NCBI GenBank assembly: GCA_021845835.1
Contig: JAJZVE010000379.1
Location: 1-5,336, forward strand
Length of the DNA: 5,336 nt
From: Pseudomonadota bacterium
Lineage (GTDB): Bacteria; Pseudomonadota; Alphaproteobacteria; Acetobacterales; Acetobacteraceae
Direction of reading: 5' to 3'
Shown: positions 1-4,544 of the stretch, in pieces
Layout of the letters: the number at the start of each line of letters is the position of its first letter
Numbering within the stretch: position 1 is the first letter of the stretch
The notes under the pieces: model-generated
What the model was told of the DNA's origin: nothing
What the model saw: only the letters and a program-made list of their open reading frames with translations
The model's database searches: none
Program-made: the position numbers and the translations under genes

Positions 1-373
1 GATCACCTCCTGGTCGGTCGCCGGCGTGGTCGGGCCGGCGCTGATCGCCGGCGTGCGGCAGTGGCAGCTCGACCACGGGGTGGCGCACAATCTCGTCTAT
101 GACCGCACGCTCTACATCATGGCGGGCGTGCTGCTGATCGGGCTGGTGTGCAACGCGCTGATCCGGCCGGTCAATCCGAAGCACTTCATGAGCGACGCGG
201 AACTGGAACGGGAACGGGCGTTGCAGCACGAGGGGCGCACGGCGGCGGCGGCGGCGACGGCGGCGCGCGGCAGTTTCGGTGCCGGCGGCGTCCTGGCCTG
301 GCTCGCGGTCGGCATTCCGTTCCTGATCGGCCTCTATATCGCGCTGGCCAAGGCCGCAGCACTGTTCATTTGA
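1..373 (+). CDS. MFS transporter, oxalate/formate antiporter (OFA) type, C-terminal part
   Basis: This is the last 123 residues of a membrane transporter; the reading frame enters from the left edge with its first full codon at base 2 and stops at TGA 371-373. The visible part starts with the end of a helix containing SWSVAGVVGPALIAG, the pattern expected for TM11 of OFA-family major facilitator proteins. A second helix follows (about bases 113-163, LYIMAGVLLIGLVCNALI), then the RPVNPKHFM segment typical of the family's cytoplasmic tail. A charged and alanine-rich linker (about 170-289, containing five consecutive Ala) leads to one more hydrophobic segment ending the protein (about 290-370, LAWLAVGIPFLIGLYIALAK). 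That last helix is extra to the usual 12 and resembles the small subunit that accompanies some OFA transporters. The family moves small carboxylates such as oxalate, formate, lactate or pyruvate; the substrate cannot be read here. A GTG at 26 is an internal codon, not the start. Confidence 0.85.
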   Translation, partial: ITSWSVAGVVGPALIAGVRQWQLDHGVAHNLVYDRTLYIMAGVLLIGLVCNALIRPVNPKHFMSDAELERERALQHEGRTAAAAATAARGSFGAGGVLAWLAVGIPFLIGLYIALAKAAALFI

Positions 374-483
374 CGCAGGCGGGGCGGGCATGTGCAACCT
401 CTACAGCATGACCCGCCCGCGCGATGCGGTGCGGCAGGCGTTCCGGGTCACGCAGGACCGGACCGCGAACCAGCCGCCGCTGC

Positions 484-513
484 GCCGTGATCCCGGCATG
501 CCAGGATCACGGC
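484..513. repeat. Near-perfect palindrome inside the SRAP remnant
   Basis: GCCGTGATCC (484-493) is the exact reverse complement of GGATCACGGC (504-513). Between them, GGCATGCC (495-502) is itself self-complementary, so the element is a 30-base palindrome with a single C/A mismatch (494/503). It begins two bases after the last codon that resembles SRAP. It has no following T-run, so it is not a standard intrinsic terminator, although it could still act as an RNA hairpin. The symmetry and position suggest a REP-like dispersed palindrome, which only a genome-wide copy count can show. Confidence 0.7.
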
Positions 514-518
514 CTCAG

Positions 519-550
519 GCCCCGCCGAAGCAGCACCCGAACGGCGGGGC
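519..550. repeat. Inverted repeat covering the Shine-Dalgarno of the isochorismatase-fold gene
   Basis: GCCCCGCCG (519-527) is the exact reverse complement of CGGCGGGGC (542-550), with a 14-base loop. The right arm contains GGCGGGG, the only Shine-Dalgarno-like sequence before the ATG at 554. A hairpin in the transcript would therefore pair the ribosome binding site with the left arm. This could reduce translation, or simply be chance in a very GC-rich stretch. Confidence 0.55.
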
Positions 551-553
551 AGC

Positions 554-1141
554 ATGACCGCCGCCGCCGACCTGGCGCTGCTGCTGTGCGACCTGCAGAA
601 CGATTTCCTGCACCCGGACGGCGCCTATGGCCGCGCCGGCCAGACCGCGCCGGACATCGCCGCCCTGCCCGCCCGTCTCGCGCCGCTGTGCGCCCGCGTG
701 CGCGCCGCCGGCGGCTGGATCGTGTCCACGCATTTCACCCTCGTCCCCGGCCGCGGCGGCGAGCCGTTCATCTCGCCGCACCTGCAACGCCTGCGTCCGT
801 TCCTGCGCCGCGGCGACTTCGCGCCGGGCGGCTGGGGGCACGCGCTGGTGGACGAACTGGCACCGGCCGACATCGCCGTGGAAAAGGTGGCGTTCTCGGC
901 CTTCTACATGTCGCGCCTCGAATGGGTGCTGGCGCGTGCCGGGGTGCGCCGCCTGCTGGTCGCCGGCATCGTCACCAATGGCGGGGTCGCCAGCACGGTG
1001 CGCGACGCCCAGGTGCGCGACTTCGCGGTGACGCTGCTGGAGGACGGCTGCGCCGCTTTCGACCGCGAAACGCATCGCATCGCCGTCGCGGCGCTGCGGC
1101 CGGTGGCGCAGGTGGCGACGATCGGGTCGGTCGCGTGGTGA
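554..1141 (+). CDS. Isochorismatase-fold hydrolase lacking the catalytic cysteine
   Basis: This 195-residue protein has the full length and order of isochorismatase-like hydrolases. Residues 9-18 (LLLCDLQNDF) carry the conserved catalytic Asp13. Lys111, in EKVAFSAF, fits the catalytic Lys. Residues 138-148 (GIVTNGGVAST) fit the strand that normally ends in the nucleophilic Cys (family pattern like TNVCVEST). Here that position is Gly144, so the covalent cysteine mechanism of nicotinamidases and related amidases is not available. True isochorismatases such as PhzD and EntB, which hydrolyse a vinyl ether, also lack the Cys, so a non-covalent hydrolysis is possible. The only other cysteines (12, 46, 166) are elsewhere. 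No signal peptide is seen, so it is cytosolic. The ATG at 554 is chosen because the DLQNDF strand follows directly and GGCGGGG lies just upstream; it overlaps the preceding stop. The substrate is unknown, and no siderophore or phenazine genes are nearby. Confidence 0.85.
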   Translation: MTAAADLALLLCDLQNDFLHPDGAYGRAGQTAPDIAALPARLAPLCARVRAAGGWIVSTHFTLVPGRGGEPFISPHLQRLRPFLRRGDFAPGGWGHALVDELAPADIAVEKVAFSAFYMSRLEWVLARAGVRRLLVAGIVTNGGVASTVRDAQVRDFAVTLLEDGCAAFDRETHRIAVAALRPVAQVATIGSVAW

Positions 1142-1341
1142 CTGGCCGGCGGGCCTATGGCGCCTGCGGACGGTCCCGGTCCGCCAGCAGCCGGCCGACC
1201 AACTGCGCCACCTGATCCAGGCGGCGGCGTCCGGCCGGGGCAGGCTGCCACGAACACATGGCTGATGTTCAGTGGCGCGACTCATCCCAACGTGAGTATT
1301 CTGTCCCACTGTAGCGTTCCGCCTCCCGCAAAGTATCGGCC
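1142..1341. other. Intergenic region, 200 bases, with a small hairpin and possible decayed minus-strand frame
   Basis: The left half is very GC-rich and holds a short inverted repeat (GCGGAC 1166-1171 with GTCCGC 1179-1184, 7-base loop), which starts 25 bases after the hydrolase stop. It could be a weak, T-less transcription end signal. On the minus strand a 34-codon frame (1259 down to 1155) reads MCSWQPAPAGRRRLDQVAQL and onward to an Ala-Pro end. It has an amphipathic helix but no Shine-Dalgarno, so it may be a remnant or chance. The right half (about 1251-1335) has clearly lower GC than its surroundings and should contain the promoter of the deacetylase gene, although I find no convincing -35/-10 pair. 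Confidence 0.5.
1270..1311. repeat. Nested inverted repeats upstream of the deacetylase gene
   Basis: CAGTGG (1270-1275) pairs with CCACTG (1306-1311). Inside it, ACTCA (1280-1284) pairs with TGAGT (1293-1297) around an 8-base loop. The two arms could form an interrupted stem or a two-part operator in the AT-richer promoter region, about 30 bases before the ATG at 1342. The arms are short, so chance is a real alternative. Confidence 0.3.
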
Positions 1342-2268
1342 ATGCAACTTCCTCGTCGTTCCGTCCTCGCCAGCCTGTTGACCGCGTCGATGTTTTCGCC
1401 GGCATTGCGCGTCCCGGCGCAGGAAGCGGCGGTGCCGGAGCCCGACACCGACCCGGTGCTGCCGCCGCTCGCCCCCGCCGCGCCGCCCGCGCCGGTGGCG
1501 GAGCCGCCGCCGGCTGCCGCCGTGCCGCCGTCGTGGCGGCGCCATGCCGTGCCGGTTGCGGCGAGCGATCCGCGGCCCAAGATCGCCCTGGTGATCGACG
1601 ACATGGGGGTGATGCGGGCGCGCACGGCGCAGGCGCTGGCGCTGCCGGGTCCGCTCACGCTCGCCTGGTTCCCGTTCGCCCCTGACCTGCCGGCGCAGCT
1701 GCGGGAAGCCGCCGCGCGCGGGCACGAGGCGCTGCTGCACATGCCGATGCAGGCCTTCGGCAACGGCACGCGGCAGACCGGACCGGACCCGCTGCGCATC
1801 GACCTGCCGGCGGAGGTCAACCTCGCCCGGCTGCGCGCCGCGTTCGCCGCGGTGCCGGGCGTGGTCGGGCTGAACAACCACATGGGCAGCGTCGCCACCC
1901 GCGACCCGGCGCTGATGGACCTGGTGGCGCTGCAGGTGCGCGAACACGGCATGCTGTTCCTCGACAGCGTCGTGGTGCCGCACAGCGTCGCGCTGCCGCG
2001 GGCGGAGGCGGCGGGCGTGCCGGCGGCGGCGCGCGACGTGTTCATCGACAACACCGGCAATCCCGCCGCCATCCACGGCCAGTTGGCCAGCATCGAGGCG
2101 TTCGCGCGGCGCCTTGGCTACGCCATCGCGATCGGCCATCCGCGCCCGCACACGCTGGCGGCGCTGGAGGAATGGCTGCCGACGCTGCCGGGCAAGGGCT
2201 TCGTGCTGTGGCCGATCGCGGCGACCATCGCGCTGCGCAACGGCATCGAACTCGGGCTGTCGGCGTGA
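1342..2268 (+). CDS. Divergent polysaccharide deacetylase family protein (DUF610/YibQ, COG2861), exported
   Basis: The 308-residue protein begins with an export signal: PRRSVLASLLTASMF, a twin-arginine-like start with a short hydrophobic core and a possible cleavage after VPA (about residue 26). Residues 28-76 are a Pro/Ala-rich linker. The catalytic domain runs from about 80 to the end, with the family motifs in order: IALVIDDMG (Asp86, Asp87), LLHMPMQ (His133), GLNNHMGS (His180), FLDS (Asp208) and AIGHPRPHTL (His266, His270). These Asp and His residues fit the metal-binding layout of the NodB-like deacetylase fold. Homologues act in the periplasm, probably in peptidoglycan remodelling, but the substrate is not firmly known. 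The family often sits beside envC and a CtpA-type peptidase; neither is next to it here. The ATG at 1342 is the only plausible start: no other start codon lies between it and the in-frame TAG at 1312, and no clear Shine-Dalgarno is visible. pcp follows after 23 bases. Confidence 0.9.
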   Translation: MQLPRRSVLASLLTASMFSPALRVPAQEAAVPEPDTDPVLPPLAPAAPPAPVAEPPPAAAVPPSWRRHAVPVAASDPRPKIALVIDDMGVMRARTAQALALPGPLTLAWFPFAPDLPAQLREAAARGHEALLHMPMQAFGNGTRQTGPDPLRIDLPAEVNLARLRAAFAAVPGVVGLNNHMGSVATRDPALMDLVALQVREHGMLFLDSVVVPHSVALPRAEAAGVPAAARDVFIDNTGNPAAIHGQLASIEAFARRLGYAIAIGHPRPHTLAALEEWLPTLPGKGFVLWPIAATIALRNGIELGLSA

Positions 2269-2291
2269 CCGCGCGGCGCTAAGCTCGCGCC

Positions 2292-2939
2292 ATGCTGCGC
2301 GTGCTGCTCACCGGGTTCGCGCCGTTCGGCGGCGAGACGGTCAATCCGTCCGAGCGCGCGATCCTGGCGCTGGCCGCCGCGCCGCCGGCGGGGATCGCGC
2401 TGGCGACGGCGGTCCTGCCGGTCGCCTATGCCGGCGCGCCGCCGGCGCTGCACGCCGCCATCGCCGCGCATGACCCGCAGGTGGTGCTGGCCACCGGCCT
2501 TGCCGGCGGACGGGCGCTGATCGGGGTGGAGCGCGTCGCCATCAACATCGACGACGCCCGCATCGCCGACAACGACGGCGTGCGCCGCATCGACGCGCCG
2601 GTGGTGCCGGGCGGCCCGGCCGCCTATTTCGCCACCCTCCCGATCAAGGCGATCGCGGCGGCCATCCGCGCCGCCGGCGTGCCCGCCGAGGTGTCGCAGA
2701 GCGCCGGCACCTTCCTGTGCAACCATGTCTTCTATCGGTGCTGCCACATCGCCGCGACGGCGCGGCCGGGGCTGCGCGCGGGCTTCCTGCATCTGCCCTG
2801 GCTGCCCGAACAGGCCACCGCCCATCCCGGCGAGCCGAGCATGGCGCTGGACGCCGTGCTGTGCGGCCTGCAAGCCGCCCTCGCCACGCTGCGCGACGCC
2901 GCCGCCGACCTGCAGGTCGCGGACGGCGCGATCTGCTGA
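2292..2939 (+). CDS. pcp: Pyroglutamyl-peptidase I (pyrrolidone-carboxylate peptidase)
   Basis: This cytosolic cysteine peptidase (family C15) removes N-terminal pyroglutamate from peptides. The 215-residue length is normal for the family. The N terminus LLTGFAPFGGETVNPSE is the family signature. Glu80 lies in the segment GVERVAINIDDARIADNDG, Cys143 in SAGTFLCNHVFY and His167 in GFLHLPWLPEQ; together they give the complete Glu-Cys-His catalytic set in the expected order and spacing. The ATG at 2292 is supported by the immediate TGFxPFG motif. No strong Shine-Dalgarno precedes it, while TAAGCT sits six bases upstream of the ATG. The gene follows the deacetylase by 23 bases and is probably co-transcribed, although the two proteins act in different compartments. 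A 95-base gap with an AT-rich patch follows. Nothing looks damaged. Confidence 0.95.
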   Translation: MLRVLLTGFAPFGGETVNPSERAILALAAAPPAGIALATAVLPVAYAGAPPALHAAIAAHDPQVVLATGLAGGRALIGVERVAINIDDARIADNDGVRRIDAPVVPGGPAAYFATLPIKAIAAAIRAAGVPAEVSQSAGTFLCNHVFYRCCHIAATARPGLRAGFLHLPWLPEQATAHPGEPSMALDAVLCGLQAALATLRDAAADLQVADGAIC

Positions 2940-2976
2940 TCAATAATTAAAGCTGGTTGCATAATCGTCACGGCGC

Positions 2977-3005
2977 TTGCGCGCCTCCGTCGCGGCCACG
3001 ATACT
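2977..3005 (+). promoter_or_regulatory. Candidate sigma-70-type promoter for the DsbA-family gene
   Basis: TTGCGC (2977-2982) and GATACT (3000-3005) are separated by exactly 17 bases. They match TTGACA at 3 of 6 and TATAAT at 4 of 6 positions. The start of transcription would be near 3012, just before the gene. The gap between pcp and this gene also holds the only clearly AT-rich patch of the window (about 2937-2966), with CATAAT at 2960-2965 as an alternative -10. The match is moderate and is not backed by data. Confidence 0.35.
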
Positions 3006-3022
3006 GAACGGATGACGAACCT

Positions 3023-3027
3023 GGGGG
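3023..3027 (+). promoter_or_regulatory. Ribosome binding site that supports a GTG start
   Basis: GGGGG lies seven bases before the GTG at 3035, a good spacing for a Shine-Dalgarno. An eight-codon frame beginning with ATG at 3012 ends at TGA 3036-3038, overlapping this GTG, so the upstream ATG cannot start the oxidoreductase. Confidence 0.55.
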
Positions 3028-3034
3028 CTGGCAA

Positions 3035-3703
3035 GTGAACGTGCTGGCGCCGCCGCGTGCCCGCCTTGCCATCGAGGTGGTGCATGATCTGGTGTGCCCG
3101 TGGTGTTTCCTCGGGCTGCGGCGGCTGACGCGCGCGCTGCGGCGCCGCCCGGACCTGCAGGCCGACATGGTCTGGCGGCCGTTCCTGCTCAACCCCGACA
3201 TGCCGCGCGTCGGCATGCCGCGCGCCGATTACGTGGTGCGCAAGTTCGGCGGCGAGGAACGGGCGCGGCGGCTGTATTTCTCCATCGCCGAGATCGGCCG
3301 CGCCGAGGGCGTGCTGTTCCGCTTCGACCGCATCCGCCGCACCCCCTCCTCGGTCGATGCGCACCGGCTGGTGCGCTGGGCCGGCGGCTATGGCCGCAGC
3401 GGCGAAACGGTGGAGGCGCTGTTCGGCGCCCATTTCACCGACGGGCGCGACATCGGCGATGCCCATGTGCTGGCCGCGGTCGCACAGTCCTGCGGCCTGG
3501 ACGGCGGCGAGGCGCTGCGCTTCCTGCACGGCGAGGCCGAGATCGACGCCGTGCACGCCGAGAACCTGCGCGCCCACCGGCTCGGCATCAACGGCGTGCC
3601 GTGCTTCGTCATCGGCGGCCGGCACGCGATCGCCGGCGCGCAGGAGCCCGAGGTGATCGAACGCCTGCTGGACGTGGCGCTGGTGGAGGCGCAGGACGGC
3701 TGA
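3035..3703 (+). CDS. DsbA family oxidoreductase, FrnE-like
   Basis: The 222-residue protein has a thioredoxin-fold start (residues 11-20), then the redox motif CPWC (Cys21-Cys24) in DLVCPWCFLG. A helical insertion domain covers about 60-175, including WRPFLLNPDMP before it and VDAHRLVRWA within it. The closing strand GINGVPCFVIGG has the cis-proline (Pro189), followed by AIAGAQEPEVIERLL. This order is that of the FrnE / 2-hydroxychromene-2-carboxylate isomerase branch of the DsbA family. FrnE-type members catalyse thiol-disulfide exchange; isomerases of this fold usually have Ser in place of the first Cys, so an oxidoreductase is the better call. There is no signal peptide, so it acts in the cytosol. 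Cys190, directly after the cis-proline, is an extra cysteine near the active site. The GTG start is supported by GGGGG seven bases upstream. The gene faces the glycosyltransferase gene with only one base between the stops. Confidence 0.88.
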   Translation: MNVLAPPRARLAIEVVHDLVCPWCFLGLRRLTRALRRRPDLQADMVWRPFLLNPDMPRVGMPRADYVVRKFGGEERARRLYFSIAEIGRAEGVLFRFDRIRRTPSSVDAHRLVRWAGGYGRSGETVEALFGAHFTDGRDIGDAHVLAAVAQSCGLDGGEALRFLHGEAEIDAVHAENLRAHRLGINGVPCFVIGGRHAIAGAQEPEVIERLLDVALVEAQDG

Positions 3704-3704
3704 G

Positions 3705-4544
3705 CTAGCGCGGCCCGGCCTGGCGGCGGGCCACGAAGGCCTGGAAGTCAAGCCCCGGCTCCGCCTGCAGTGCGGCGGCAAAGGCGGCATTGAGGGCGCG
3801 CTTGCCGGCCAGCCCCGCCGCCGCCGCGGCCCGCAGCTCCGCCGGCAGGCCGAACCCGTCACCCTGCGCCAGCCGGCCGACATAGTCGCCATAGGCGCGA
3901 TCGAACGCCGCCGCGGCGTCGGGGCTGTGTGCGATGGAGCCGGCCGCCACCCGGTACTCGTAAAGCGAGTCCTGAACCACCAACAGGCTGCCCAGCCGGC
4001 CGATCAGGCGCAGATTGGCAATCACGTCCTCGGCGTATTCCACCCCATCGAGGCGCGGCATTGCCAGCTCGCGGCGGACCAGCGGCACCAGCGGGGCGGT
4101 GAGCGCAAGCAGCGCGGCAAGATCGAGGCGCCGCGGCGCCGCGGCATCGCCGAGGACAGGGTAGAGCAGGCGCGCGTCCTGCTCGCGCACCACGGCCAGA
4201 TTGTCCGCCGCGGCGCCGTGATGCAGCGCCAGCGGCGCGAGGGTGGCGAGATGGTGCGGCCGCAACAGGTCGTCCGCATCCAGGGCGCCCACCAGCGCGC
4301 CGCGTGCCAGCGCCAGACCGACATTGCGCGCGCGATGGCAGCCGGAGCGCCGTCGCCCGGTGGTGGCGAAGCGCAGACGCGGCTCGATGATCCCTTGCGC
4401 GGCGAGCACGCCGGCATAGTCGCCAAGATCGTCGGCGACGATGATCGCTTCCCAATCGTCCCAGGCCTGCGCACGCAGGCTGCCGACCGCCCGCGCCAGC
4501 ACACCCTGCGCGTCGCAGGCGGGAATGACGATGGAGACCAGCAT
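3705..4544 (-). CDS. Glycosyltransferase family 2 protein
   Basis: The 279-residue protein is a GT-A fold transferase that would pass a sugar from a nucleotide sugar to an acceptor. It begins MLVSIVIPACDA, the first strand of the fold. It continues with AIIVADD (Asp38, Asp39, nucleotide binding), HRARNVGLALARG (Arg73, Asn74) and the metal-binding GALDADDLL (DxD at 89-91). Further on, YAEDVIAN (Glu172, Asp173) fits the catalytic base, followed by SLYEYRVAAGSIAHS. No membrane helices are seen, so it is cytosolic or at the membrane surface. The ATG at 4544 is chosen because the fold begins at once and because TGATG overlaps the methyltransferase stop, which suggests translational coupling. A longer open frame extends upstream but lies inside the methyltransferase. 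Sugar and acceptor are unknown; lipopolysaccharide, exopolysaccharide or another glycoconjugate are likely targets. Confidence 0.9.
   Translation of the reverse strand: MLVSIVIPACDAQGVLARAVGSLRAQAWDDWEAIIVADDLGDYAGVLAAQGIIEPRLRFATTGRRRSGCHRARNVGLALARGALVGALDADDLLRPHHLATLAPLALHHGAAADNLAVVREQDARLLYPVLGDAAAPRRLDLAALLALTAPLVPLVRRELAMPRLDGVEYAEDVIANLRLIGRLGSLLVVQDSLYEYRVAAGSIAHSPDAAAAFDRAYGDYVGRLAQGDGFGLPAELRAAAAAGLAGKRALNAAFAAALQAEPGLDFQAFVARRQAGPR

Larger units (their letters stand above)
390..557 (+). pseudogene. Truncated SOS response-associated peptidase (SRAP, YedK/HMCES family), N-terminal remnant
   Basis: The frame opens 16 bases after the transporter stop, behind a GGCGGGGCGGG Shine-Dalgarno-like stretch, and encodes 55 residues. 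The first 31 (MCNLYSMTRPRDAVRQAFRV, then TQDRTANQPPL) match the start of SRAP proteins. These use Cys2, exposed once Met1 is removed, to form a thiazolidine crosslink with abasic sites in single-stranded DNA. Intact proteins are about 200 residues or more and need downstream Asn, Glu and His residues, all missing here. After Leu31 the sequence turns into low-complexity RRDPGMPGSRPQAPPKQ, with no family resemblance that I recognise, and ends at TGA 555-557, overlapping the next gene's ATG (554) as ATGA. The loss of homology coincides with the left edge of a palindrome at 484. I read it as a broken gene; an expressed 55-residue peptide is possible but could not carry the full activity. The family assignment rests on my recognition of the N terminus, without a search. 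Confidence 0.75.

Noticed and set aside
241..270. GGC-rich triplet run as a possible tandem repeat locus
   Set aside because: It encodes the alanine-rich linker of the transporter; the repeats are imperfect and explained by codon bias.
378..550. Direct repeat GGCGGGGC at 378-385 and 543-550 as possible deletion endpoints
   Set aside because: Eight GC-only bases before two start codons are expected from shared Shine-Dalgarno composition here; too short to support recombination.
1166..1184. Intrinsic terminator after the isochorismatase-fold gene
   Set aside because: The stem is only six base pairs and no T-run follows on either strand, so I mention it only as part of the intergenic region.
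515..1405. Long minus-strand open frame opposite the isochorismatase-fold gene
   Set aside because: It is Arg/Gly/Ala-rich without family resemblance and runs across an intergenic region; such antisense frames are common where GC exceeds 70%.
1282..2151. Minus-strand open frames opposite the deacetylase gene
   Set aside because: The plus strand has clear motifs (IDD, NNHMGS, GHPRPHT); the antisense products are low-complexity Arg/His-rich.
2732..3892. 386-codon minus-strand frame across pcp, the oxidoreductase and the end of the glycosyltransferase gene
   Set aside because: It spans three well-supported genes and the intergenic gap and shows no recognisable domain.
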